Origin: Sulfurimonas marina
Lineage (GTDB): Bacteria; Campylobacterota; Campylobacteria; Campylobacterales; Sulfurimonadaceae
Direction of reading: 5' to 3'
Assembly (NCBI RefSeq): GCF_014905095.1
Contig: NZ_CP041165.1
Location: 496,001 to 560,000, forward strand
DNA length: 64,000 nucleotides
Positions within the stretch are counted from its first letter, which is position 1. Each line of letters begins with the position of its first letter. Positions 38,404 to 46,553 of the stretch are shown here, in pieces. The notes below the pieces were generated by a model. It searched no databases, had not been told where the DNA came from, and was given only the letters and a program-made list of their open reading frames with translations. Position numbers and translations under genes: made by a program.

Positions 38404-39951
38404 ATGCAAGACGTAGAAAACATTGTAAATGGTCAGAAACTTTTCTTAAAAGAAGAGTATCAAGAAGTACTAAAAAACAAAAAACAATTCGAAGGTGCTA
38501 TGGGTGCTGTTAACCCTGCTAAAGTAGAAGAAGTAGCTGAGTGGACTAAAACTTGGGATTACCGTGAGAAAAACCTTGCTCGTGAGGCTATCACAGTTAA
38601 CCCTGCAAAAGCTTGTCAACCACTAGGTGCTATCATGGCTGGTTTAGGGTTTGAGAACACTATGCCATATGTTCATGGTTCACATGGTTGTGTTGCTTAC
38701 TTCCGTTCATACTTTACACGTCACTTCAAAGAGCCGACACCATGTGTATCTGACTCTATGAGTGAATCTGCAGCGGTATTCGGTGGTCTTGCAAATATGA
38801 AAGATGGTTTACGTAACTGTAACGCTATGTATAAACCAGATCACATTGCTGTATCTACTACTTGTATGGCAGAAGTTATCGGTGATGACTTAAATGCGTT
38901 TATTACTGGTGCTAGAGAAGATGCTGAGGGTGAATTAGATGATTTACCAATCACTTATGCTCACACTCCATCATTCGTAGGTAGCCACATCACTGGTTAC
39001 GATAACATGATGAAATCTATGCTTGAGCAACTTAATCCTTCAAAAAGTGAAAAAGTTGTTGAAGAGGGTCGTATCAACATCATCCCTGGTTTTGAACCGT
39101 ACCTAGGTTCTTTAGCAGAGGTTAAAGAGATTGCTGCAATGTTCAGTGATAAGATCCATATGCTTGGTGATCACGAAGCTCAATGGAATACTGGTGCTGG
39201 TGGATATTCATTATACGCTGGTGGTACTCCAATGGATATCGCTAAAACTGCTATCAATGCTGAGACAACTGTTTCTTTACAAAAATACTCTACAGTGCAA
39301 ACTGCTAAGACTATTAAAAACAAATGGAAACAAGGTTATGAAACTTGTAATCCAATCGGTTTAGCTGGAACTGACGCATTCGTTATGAAACTTGCTGAAC
39401 TTACTGGTAAAGAAGTACCTGAAGAGTTAAAAGCTCAACGTGGCCAACTTGTTGATGCTATGCAGGATTCTTACCCGTACATGCACGGTAAAAAGTTCGC
39501 AGTATATGGAGATCCTGACTTCTTACTAGGTCTTGTATCTTTCATCGTTGAGATGGGTGGTATTCCAACACACGTTCTTTGTCACAATGCACCAAGAAAA
39601 GGTTGGGAAGCTGATATGCAAGCTATCATCGACAAATCTCAATGGGCTGAAGATTGTCAAATCTGGCCTGGTAAAGACTTATGGCACTTACGTTCATTAC
39701 TATTCACTGAGCCGGTAGACTTTATGATCGGTAACGTATATGGTAAAGAGCTTTACCGTGATACTGGTACTCCACTAATCAGAATTGGTTTCCCAATTTT
39801 TGATAGACACCACCTACATAGATACTCTATGAGTGGTTACAAAGGTGCTTTAAACCTTCTTACATGGATCACAAATGCTGTTCTTGATCAACTTGATGAA
39901 GAAACAAAAGATATAGCAAAAACTGACTATTTCTTCGACTGTGTAAGATAA
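38404..39951 (+). CDS. nifK: Nitrogenase MoFe protein beta chain
   Basis: 515 residues. P-cluster ligands are C71 (KACQPLGA), C96 (GSHGCVAYFRSYFTRHF) and C154 (STTCMAEVIGDD). The length with an N-terminal extension is of the usual Mo type. It is followed by a clear terminator. Confidence 0.98.
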   Translation: MQDVENIVNGQKLFLKEEYQEVLKNKKQFEGAMGAVNPAKVEEVAEWTKTWDYREKNLAREAITVNPAKACQPLGAIMAGLGFENTMPYVHGSHGCVAYFRSYFTRHFKEPTPCVSDSMSESAAVFGGLANMKDGLRNCNAMYKPDHIAVSTTCMAEVIGDDLNAFITGAREDAEGELDDLPITYAHTPSFVGSHITGYDNMMKSMLEQLNPSKSEKVVEEGRINIIPGFEPYLGSLAEVKEIAAMFSDKIHMLGDHEAQWNTGAGGYSLYAGGTPMDIAKTAINAETTVSLQKYSTVQTAKTIKNKWKQGYETCNPIGLAGTDAFVMKLAELTGKEVPEELKAQRGQLVDAMQDSYPYMHGKKFAVYGDPDFLLGLVSFIVEMGGIPTHVLCHNAPRKGWEADMQAIIDKSQWAEDCQIWPGKDLWHLRSLLFTEPVDFMIGNVYGKELYRDTGTPLIRIGFPIFDRHHLHRYSMSGYKGALNLLTWITNAVLDQLDEETKDIAKTDYFFDCVR

Positions 39952-39980
39952 TTAAAAACTAATTCATTTATATTCTCCAA

Positions 39981-40013
39981 GCTAGAGTGTTTACCCCACT
40001 CTGGCTTTTTTTT
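39981..40013 (+). terminator. Intrinsic terminator after nifK
   Basis: Stem GCTAGAGTG / CACTCTGGC (one G-T wobble, 7-base loop) followed by eight T. A textbook rho-independent terminator. Confidence 0.92.
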
Positions 40014-40060
40014 ACTCAATCGTTATGTAAAAAATGATATAAAGAAAACAAAGGCTGACT

Positions 40061-40480
40061 ATGAAAATAAGTGCTAGAAATCAATTGAGTGGAATTGTTG
40101 AGTATCTCGAAGAGGGAACTGTAAACACTTCTGTATACATTAAGCTCCAAAGTGGTTATACGCTTGTAAGTGTTATAACTAATACAGCTGTAGAAGATTT
40201 GAACCTTCAACTTGGCGATGAAGTGCTTGCTTTTTTTAAATCAAGCTCGGCTCTTATAACTACCGATGTTACATTAAACATCAGTGCAAGAAACAAGTTT
40301 CAAGGAAAAATAGAAGAGATTAAAGAGGGTAGAGTTACTGCTGAGATAGATATAGCAATAGGAAATACCGATAAAATAGCTTCAGTTATAACAAAAGTTT
40401 CTACCAACTCTTTAGGCCTAAAAATAGGTGATAACGTAAGTGCAATAATAAAAGCATCAGATATTATGATCGCAAAATAG
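40061..40480 (+). CDS. Molbindin-type protein with two Mop domains
   Basis: 139 residues made of two tandem Mop (TOBE-like) domains: SARNQLSGIVEYLEEGTVNTSVYI and ISARNKFQGKIEEIKEGRVTAEID. Such proteins bind and store molybdate or tungstate. It lies after nifHDK behind the terminator, so it has its own promoter. It probably buffers molybdate for the cofactor. Confidence 0.9.
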   Translation: MKISARNQLSGIVEYLEEGTVNTSVYIKLQSGYTLVSVITNTAVEDLNLQLGDEVLAFFKSSSALITTDVTLNISARNKFQGKIEEIKEGRVTAEIDIAIGNTDKIASVITKVSTNSLGLKIGDNVSAIIKASDIMIAK

Positions 40481-40507
40481 TCCCTTTTTTTTGTAAAAAA
40501 TTTCAAA

Positions 40508-40522
40508 GGAATGGTTCTTGAA
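40508..40522 (+). promoter_or_regulatory. Sigma-54-like promoter of the 40.5 kb operon
   Basis: GGAATGGTTCTTGAA keeps the GG-N10-GA spacing but departs from GGAAC. It lies 36 bases upstream of the 30-residue gene that opens the operon. Confidence 0.5.
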
Positions 40523-40558
40523 TAGCTTTATGTAAATGAGATATTAGGGACTATATTT

Positions 40559-40651
40559 ATGGAATATTTAGTATTAGCATCAACAACAATAGTTTATGTA
40601 GTCGGCATTGGAATGTACGCAAAAAAAGTAGCACAAAAGAATCACCAATGA
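40559..40651 (+). CDS. 30-residue membrane peptide
   Basis: The product is MEYLVLASTTIVYVVGIGMY followed by AKKVAQKNHQ: one hydrophobic helix and a basic tail, so an inner-membrane peptide with its C-terminus inside. The stop overlaps the ATG of the aldo/keto reductase by 4 bases (ATGA), strong evidence that it is translated. The ribosome-binding site is weak (TTAGGGA). Such small proteins often modulate a membrane partner; the partner is not known. Confidence 0.6.
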   Translation: MEYLVLASTTIVYVVGIGMYAKKVAQKNHQ

Positions 40652-41757
40652 GTTACGCAACATTAGAAGACACTTACAATTTTGCTAAGAAATTTGCACA
40701 CTATAAAGATTTTTACACAAAATCGAATGGACTTGTATTTTCTAAATTAGGGCTGGGTACTTTTACCAAAGAGCCTTATAAAGAGGAAAATTATGTTTTT
40801 CATTATATAGAGGGTGTTAAAGAAGCAGTGAGACAGGGTATTAACCTAATCGATACTGCAAGTAATTACCGTTACGGGCAAAGTGAAAAAGAGATCGGCG
40901 AAGCACTCAAAGAACTTATGGATGCAAAAGAAGTAAGTAGAGAAGAGTTGATCATATCTTCTAAAGGGGGATTTATTCAACTCGAATATCCATTCCCTGA
41001 AAATCCTTATACTTGGATCGATGAAAATATTATAGAAGCGGGTCTTGCGACTAAAGAAGATATTGAACTTGACCAACATTGTATGACTCCGGACTTTTTA
41101 GAGTGGAGTTGTAAAAGAAGTTTAAATAACCTGGGAGTAAACAGTTTAGATATCTATTATCTTCACAACCCTGAGATGCAGCTTTTGCGTTTGGGAGAAA
41201 AAAAGTTTTACAAACATATAGAAAAGATCTTTGAGCGTTTTGAAAAACTTGCAGATGAGGGGCTTTTCCAAAGTTACGGCGTAGCAGTTTGGAACGGTTT
41301 TACATCAGAAACCAAAGATGAACGTATAAGCTTAGAGAAGTTAGTTGAGTGTGCCATTAGAGTAGCAGGGATGAATCATAGATTTAAATATATTCAAGTA
41401 CCTTTTAATATGGGTAAAACTGCCGCATATACTAATCCTACGCAAAAAGTTGACGGAGTAGAGTGTAGTGTTGTCAATGCTGCACATAATTTGGGTATCG
41501 GTGTGATGAGCTCATCTTCACTTCTACAGATGAATCTGTTTAAAAAATCTTTTTCAGCTGAAACAGGAGTAGTACTAGATAATACGATGACTTTAAAAAA
41601 TGATGTGCAGCTTGCCTTACAGTTTGTCCGTTCAACGCCGGGAATTATCAGTTCTCTTTTTGGTTCTAAAACACCAGTGAATGTACGAGAAAATTGTGAA
41701 ATCTCAAAAGTAAAAGCAGTACCGAGATCGAAGTACGATCTACTTTATAGGCTTTAA
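40648..41757 (+). CDS. Aldo/keto reductase
   Basis: 369 residues. The catalytic tetrad is visible: Asp and Tyr in NLIDTASNYRYG, Lys in IISSKGG, His in YYLHNPE. It uses NAD(P)H on an unknown carbonyl substrate. It is coupled to the small membrane peptide upstream and is followed after 3 bases by a flavoprotein, so the two may act in one redox step of nitrogenase metabolism. Confidence 0.9.
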   Translation: MSYATLEDTYNFAKKFAHYKDFYTKSNGLVFSKLGLGTFTKEPYKEENYVFHYIEGVKEAVRQGINLIDTASNYRYGQSEKEIGEALKELMDAKEVSREELIISSKGGFIQLEYPFPENPYTWIDENIIEAGLATKEDIELDQHCMTPDFLEWSCKRSLNNLGVNSLDIYYLHNPEMQLLRLGEKKFYKHIEKIFERFEKLADEGLFQSYGVAVWNGFTSETKDERISLEKLVECAIRVAGMNHRFKYIQVPFNMGKTAAYTNPTQKVDGVECSVVNAAHNLGIGVMSSSSLLQMNLFKKSFSAETGVVLDNTMTLKNDVQLALQFVRSTPGIISSLFGSKTPVNVRENCEISKVKAVPRSKYDLLYRL

Positions 41758-41760
41758 AAT

Positions 41761-43401
41761 ATGATCTATGACGTAATTGTAGTCGGCAGTGGTGTTGCCG
41801 GATTGATGGCAGCTATTGAAGCAAAAACCAGCAGCAATAAGGTAGCACTTATTACGAAAGGGAACTTGTTTAAATCAAACTCTTCTATTGCAAGCGGGGG
41901 GATTAATGCAGTCCTTGACCCAAATGAAAAAGAGGGAATCCACTTTCATGTAGTAGATACTATAAGAGCTTGTTTCGGGCTTGAAAACAAAAAAGCGATC
42001 ACCTATATGTGTGAGAGAGCTCCATATATGATCAAGAAACTGGTTGACTACGGTGTAGAGTTTGACAGAGATAAAGATGGAAACATTGCTCAAAGAAGTT
42101 TCGGCGGAGGTCGAACACAAAGAACGTGTTATGTAGGTGACAAAACTGGTTCTGCAATTACTCAGGCCCTTATAAAAAAAGCAAAAAGTGTAGGTATAAC
42201 TTTTCTTGCAAACAATTTTGTAATGAACCTGACAAGTTTAAATAATCGTATAAGCGGTGTTGTAGCTCTAAGACGATCTGACTCTTCGGTAGTGGTATAT
42301 CCTGCAAAATCTGTAGTACTCGCGGGAGGCGGTTATGCAGGGATCTATCGCGGTCATACTACAAATGCTCAAGACTATTCGGGAGATATGCTCGCCATTG
42401 CACTACGAGCAGGACTCACTCTCAAAGATATGGAGTTTGTTCAGTTTCATCCGACAGGTCTTCATAAAACTTCCTACCTTGTAAGTGAAGCTGCCCGAGG
42501 TGAGGGCGGTTATTTAATCAATGAAAAAGGGGAGCGTTTTGTCAATGAGTTAGAGCGTCGAAATGTAGTGAGTTACGCAATATCGCAACAGATTGAAGCG
42601 GGGCATAAAGTTTATATAGATCTTCGTCACCTTCCAAAAGAGAAGATCGAAACAAAACTGCCTAGTTTATATAAAGCCGCATACAATCAAGCAGGAATCG
42701 ATGTAACAAAAGAGGTGTTAGAGATACGCCCCTTGGCTCATTACTCTATGGGTGGAATTGAATCAAATATGACAAAAACATCTATAAAAGGACTTTTTGT
42801 CTGTGGTGAATGTGCTGCAGAAGGGGTACACGGGGCAAATAGATTAGGGGGGAACTCACTCTTAGAGGGTGTTGTTTTTGGAGAACTTGCAGGGGAGAAT
42901 GCCCTTGAGTTTACACAAAACAAAGAGTTCCTGCCGATTGATTACAATCTGGTTATTAAAGATCAAAAGATGGTAGATTGGATCTTTGATATGGATACCT
43001 CGAAAAACTTTAATGCAATGCGTGTGAGCATGGGGGAAACAATGTTCAAAAATGCCGGAATACATAGAAGTGAAACAAGTTTACAAAAGGCATTTGACTA
43101 TTTGAAATATCTGCGTAATGAAACAATTACGCTCCATTGTATAGATAAGGGACGACACAATAATGTAGAGCTGATCTCAATTTTAGAATTAAGAAATGCT
43201 TTAGAAGTTGCAGAAGCCGTTGTTCTTGCGGCGATGTTTAGAGAGGAGAGCAGAGGTGCCCACCATCGTGATGATTTTGTCAAAGATGATATATCTTTAC
43301 AAAAATCAATCTTGATAAGTGAGCCTAAAAAAGGGTATTTTGATGTGCGTTATGAAGATAAAGGGTTCATCAAGTTTATACGAAATTTATTTAAAGGATA
43401 G
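41761..43401 (+). CDS. FAD flavoprotein of the L-aspartate oxidase/fumarate reductase family
   Basis: 546 residues. The FAD motif is IVVGSGVAGLMAAIEA; SFGGGRTQRTCYVGDKTG, EFVQFHPTGL, SEAARGEGGYLINEKG and HYSMGG are shared by NadB and fumarate reductase/succinate dehydrogenase flavoproteins. The length fits NadB, but the His of the covalent FAD site in Sdh/Frd is not apparent, so FAD is probably non-covalent. A second NadB elsewhere in the genome would imply a nif-specific role. Confidence 0.85.
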   Translation: MIYDVIVVGSGVAGLMAAIEAKTSSNKVALITKGNLFKSNSSIASGGINAVLDPNEKEGIHFHVVDTIRACFGLENKKAITYMCERAPYMIKKLVDYGVEFDRDKDGNIAQRSFGGGRTQRTCYVGDKTGSAITQALIKKAKSVGITFLANNFVMNLTSLNNRISGVVALRRSDSSVVVYPAKSVVLAGGGYAGIYRGHTTNAQDYSGDMLAIALRAGLTLKDMEFVQFHPTGLHKTSYLVSEAARGEGGYLINEKGERFVNELERRNVVSYAISQQIEAGHKVYIDLRHLPKEKIETKLPSLYKAAYNQAGIDVTKEVLEIRPLAHYSMGGIESNMTKTSIKGLFVCGECAAEGVHGANRLGGNSLLEGVVFGELAGENALEFTQNKEFLPIDYNLVIKDQKMVDWIFDMDTSKNFNAMRVSMGETMFKNAGIHRSETSLQKAFDYLKYLRNETITLHCIDKGRHNNVELISILELRNALEVAEAVVLAAMFREESRGAHHRDDFVKDDISLQKSILISEPKKGYFDVRYEDKGFIKFIRNLFKG

Positions 43402-43404
43402 AAA

Positions 43405-43614
43405 ATGGCAAAAGTTATGTTACGTGAAAATGAGGGAGAGATATTTTTTTATATTGCAAAAAAAGATATGGAAGAGACTATAGAGTCTTTAGAGTTTAAT
43501 AGTGAAGAAAAATGGGGTGGAGAAGTTGAACTGAGTAACGGTGAAACTTGGTGGATTCAACCTGGCCCTAAAAACTTACCAAAAGAGGAAGTTTGTAAGA
43601 AGATTGCTGATTGA
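43405..43614 (+). CDS. nifT: NifT/FixU protein
   Basis: 69 residues. MAKVMLRENEGEIFFYIAKKDMEE and the WGGEVELSNGETWWI segment are the NifT pattern. NifT usually follows nifK; here it is separated from nifK by the Mop, aldo/keto reductase and flavoprotein genes. Its biochemical role is unknown. Confidence 0.9.
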   Translation: MAKVMLRENEGEIFFYIAKKDMEETIESLEFNSEEKWGGEVELSNGETWWIQPGPKNLPKEEVCKKIAD

Positions 43615-43646
43615 TGAAAAATTATACATTATAATGTTTATTATAT

Positions 43647-43660
43647 GGACTGATGTCAGT
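43647..43660 (+). promoter_or_regulatory. Possible nifA promoter/operator
   Basis: The short inverted repeat ACTGA-tg-TCAGT lies 18 bases before nifA and overlaps a GG-N10-GT pattern. TATAAT-like boxes occur on both sides (near 43630 and 43660). It could be a sigma-70 promoter with an operator rather than a sigma-54 site. Confidence 0.35.
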
Positions 43661-43677
43661 ATAATAAAATAAAAAAG

Positions 43678-45210
43678 ATGGATAATATGTTTGGACAATG
43701 TGAACAATGCTTAACGCACAAAGAATTAAAAGTACTCTATGATATAGCGTCATTGATCTCAGATTCAAGAGATATAAAAAAATCATTAGAAAAAAGTTTA
43801 TTGGCACTGAAGAACTCTTTGCAGTTAGAAAATTGTGTTATTTATAAACTTGATGATGAGAACTTAAGTGTGTTTGCTTCACTGGGATTTAGTAAATTTC
43901 AAAAAGTAAACTCTGAGTATAAACTCGGTGAGGGTGCAACCGGTCTTGCAGCAAAAAGTATGGAACCTGTTGTGATTGAAAATATTCACAACGACATACT
44001 TTTTTTGAACAAATCGGGAAATAAAACTAATCATACACTCTCATATATAGCTGTTCCTATGATAGCTGAAGATGATGTAATTGGTGTAATCGGTGCAAAC
44101 TTAACTAAAGATACAGAGATTGACTATGAAGCAACTATCCGTATCCTAACTATTATCAGCTCATTATTCGCACAGTATATAAACTCATATACTGTTGTAG
44201 AACAGGAAAAAGAAAGATTAAAAGAATTAAAACTATATTACAAAATGGAATGGGATTCAAAAGTGCACAATTTCGGTGACATAATCGGTGATTCTCCAAA
44301 GATGCAAACTGTGTATCAAGTGATCGAACGTATTGCACAAAGTGATGTGACTGTACTTGTACGCGGTGAAACGGGAACAGGTAAAGAACTCGTAGCAGCA
44401 GCTATACATAAACGTTCTAAGCGTGCAGAGGAACCGTTCATTAAACTAAACTGTGCAGCGATTACGGATACACTGTTAGAGAGTGAACTTTTCGGACATG
44501 AAAAGGGTGCATTTACCGATGCAAAAGAGACAAGAAAAGGGCGTTTCGAATTAGCTGACGGCGGGACACTTTTCTTAGATGAGATCGGGGATATCTCCGC
44601 ATCAGCTCAGGTAAAACTCTTACGTGTTCTTCAAGAGAGAGAGTTTGAGCGTGTAGGTGGTAGTAAAACTATTCGAGTAAACGTGCGTTTGGTGGCGGCT
44701 ACAAACAGGGACCTCGAACAGATGGTAAAAGATGGAGAGTTCAGAGAAGACCTCTACTATCGTTTAAATGTTATTCCGATCGACCTGCCGCCGCTTAGAA
44801 AACGTGGAGAAGATATTAAACTATTGGTGAATTTTTTCTTGGAACGCTCTATGAAAAATCACAAGAAAATAGTGAAAATTACAGACGAAGCTATGGAACA
44901 GTTAATGTCGTACCCTTGGCCGGGTAATGTTCGTGAACTGGAAAATACGATCGAGCGTATCGTACTTATGGGTAGTGAAGAGGGAATTACGGCAAGTGAT
45001 ATGATGCTTCTTCTTCCTGCACTTAACAATGAAAAACTCATAGGTGAGTATTGTCCGATGCCTACAGAAAATATGACTCTTGAAGAGATTGAAAAAGATG
45101 CACTTGTAAGAGCTTTGGAGAAAAGTGGCGGTAATCAAGCTGAAGCGGCAAAAGTGTTAGGACTGACACAAAGACAAATTGGATATAAGGTGAAAAAGTA
45201 TGGAATCTAG
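43678..45210 (+). CDS. nifA: NifA, sigma-54-dependent nif activator
   Basis: 510 residues. A short N-terminus with C5-x2-C8 leads into a GAF domain (to about 170), then the AAA+ domain (Walker A GETGTGKE) and a C-terminal Fis-type helix-turn-helix. The sigma-54 contact loop reads GAFTDA instead of GAFTGA. The cysteine series of oxygen-sensitive alpha-proteobacterial NifA is absent and no nifL is seen. The last 11 bases overlap the next gene, so NifA and the downstream proteins are made together. Confidence 0.93.
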   Translation: MDNMFGQCEQCLTHKELKVLYDIASLISDSRDIKKSLEKSLLALKNSLQLENCVIYKLDDENLSVFASLGFSKFQKVNSEYKLGEGATGLAAKSMEPVVIENIHNDILFLNKSGNKTNHTLSYIAVPMIAEDDVIGVIGANLTKDTEIDYEATIRILTIISSLFAQYINSYTVVEQEKERLKELKLYYKMEWDSKVHNFGDIIGDSPKMQTVYQVIERIAQSDVTVLVRGETGTGKELVAAAIHKRSKRAEEPFIKLNCAAITDTLLESELFGHEKGAFTDAKETRKGRFELADGGTLFLDEIGDISASAQVKLLRVLQEREFERVGGSKTIRVNVRLVAATNRDLEQMVKDGEFREDLYYRLNVIPIDLPPLRKRGEDIKLLVNFFLERSMKNHKKIVKITDEAMEQLMSYPWPGNVRELENTIERIVLMGSEEGITASDMMLLLPALNNEKLIGEYCPMPTENMTLEEIEKDALVRALEKSGGNQAEAAKVLGLTQRQIGYKVKKYGI

Positions 45211-45739
45211 TATAAATTATAAAGGTGAAAGTTTAGAGCTGTGTGAAGACTTTATAGATATAGGGTACATGGCTGAAAACATAGAGGTTACAGATAAGCA
45301 GGGGGAAACAAAAGAGATCAGAAGAAGTCATCCAGATCGTTCGATGACTCTTTTGATCTCTTTTCCAAACGCTTCTGATGATTTTATTGATGAGATTTTA
45401 AAAATTGACGAGCTGCTTAGTCATATCCAGGTACCTTTGCATTGTTACATGATCTTTGATAAAGAGTATAAGGAACAAACTCTTTTAAAAAACAGATTGA
45501 AAAAATTTGAAGTGGTTTTAGACACTGAAGATGAGTATGGAAACATGTACGGTACGAAACTTGTAAGTGGAACTCTAGCAGGTAAGTTAACTAAGTCTCT
45601 GTTTTTAATATCTAAAGACGGAGCTATTTTTTATCTTGATATGCCGAGTGACTTGGAAAAACCATTCGATCTAGAGAGACTAAGAATAGAGTTAAACAAA
45701 GCCTATACTAGCTACACTGGAGTAGGATGTCATGGATAA
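45200..45739 (+). CDS. Tpx-like thioredoxin-fold protein without peroxidatic Cys
   Basis: 179 residues with the Tpx/peroxiredoxin fold (KGESLEL ... IEVTDKQGETKEI, then MTLLISFPNASDDFIDEIL, then KSLFLISKDGAIFYLDM). In active Tpx the segment after the beta strand is SIDTPVC; here it is PNASDDF near residues 56-62, with no Cys. Three other Cys remain (C15, one near 82, one in the C-terminal GVGCHG). It probably senses or binds rather than reduces peroxide. It overlaps nifA by 11 and the SIR2-like gene by 8 bases. Confidence 0.75.
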   Translation: MESSINYKGESLELCEDFIDIGYMAENIEVTDKQGETKEIRRSHPDRSMTLLISFPNASDDFIDEILKIDELLSHIQVPLHCYMIFDKEYKEQTLLKNRLKKFEVVLDTEDEYGNMYGTKLVSGTLAGKLTKSLFLISKDGAIFYLDMPSDLEKPFDLERLRIELNKAYTSYTGVGCHG

Positions 45740-46553
45740 TGTCGTAGAAAAATTGAAAAGTGGGGAGCTTATTCCATTTATAGGATTAGGTGTTTTTGAA
45801 CATACAAAAGCTAAAGACGGAAGCGATTTGCCTTATGACAGTGACAGTATGATACTGGCACTTAATAACGGTCGTGCAATGAGCCCGAGACTGATGTACG
45901 AATACTCTCGTGCAGCTATGAGCTTGGAACAAAGAAAAGGGCGTGAGTTTATTGTTCAGATGACAAACCACATCTACGCTTCAAAAGAGTACGATCTTCC
46001 TTTCACGTACGAATATCTCAAAACTATACAGCCAAAATATATGATCGATACAAATGTAGATGACAGCGGATGTAAAGTGTATGAGGATGTCCCACACTTT
46101 ATGATTACGGGAGTCTCTCGTATTACGGCTGATTACGATAGATTTCTTATCTACAAATATGATCCGAAAACAAAAGAGTACACAAGAGTTGAAAAAGAGG
46201 AACTAGATGATTCTTTACCGATTCTTTTTAAACCTATGGGGTGTATGAAGCCGGAGATGAACTTTATCATCTCTGATGCAGATTTTGTTGACTGGTTGAC
46301 TGAAGCGATGGGCGGATATGCACTTCCACCGTTTCTAAAAGATTACAAAAAAGATAAATCATATCTGTTTTTAGGGGTGGATTTCTCACGTGACACTTTT
46401 AGAATGGTGGCACATGAAACTACTTTAGGATTAGATACAGGCCTGGTAGTTACACCGAAAGAGGAACTTACAAAAAAAGAGAACAAATTTGTAACTACAC
46501 ACAATCTTGAAGTATTACAACAAGATTGTGACACTTTTTTAAAGGCTTTATAA
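45732..46553 (+). CDS. SIR2-like (SIR2_2) NAD-binding domain protein
   Basis: 273 residues. LIPFIGLGVF (13-22) fits the NAD-binding G-x-G start of SIR2-like domains, LPILFKPMGCMKP (162-174) the K-x-H-G region, and YLFLGVDFSRDTFR (211-224) the late GxxxxDxxxR motif. The His expected near 169 is Met, so catalysis may be lost or altered. It lies between the Tpx-like gene and clpX with overlaps on both sides. NAD sensing or an adaptor role is an inference. Confidence 0.7.
   Translation: MDNVVEKLKSGELIPFIGLGVFEHTKAKDGSDLPYDSDSMILALNNGRAMSPRLMYEYSRAAMSLEQRKGREFIVQMTNHIYASKEYDLPFTYEYLKTIQPKYMIDTNVDDSGCKVYEDVPHFMITGVSRITADYDRFLIYKYDPKTKEYTRVEKEELDDSLPILFKPMGCMKPEMNFIISDADFVDWLTEAMGGYALPPFLKDYKKDKSYLFLGVDFSRDTFRMVAHETTLGLDTGLVVTPKEELTKKENKFVTTHNLEVLQQDCDTFLKAL

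Noticed and set aside
36936-39951. Alternative vanadium or iron-only nitrogenase
   Set aside because: NifD and NifK have Mo-type ligands, lengths and neighbours (nifE, nifN, nifQ, nifV, Mop), and no delta-subunit gene (vnfG/anfG) is present.
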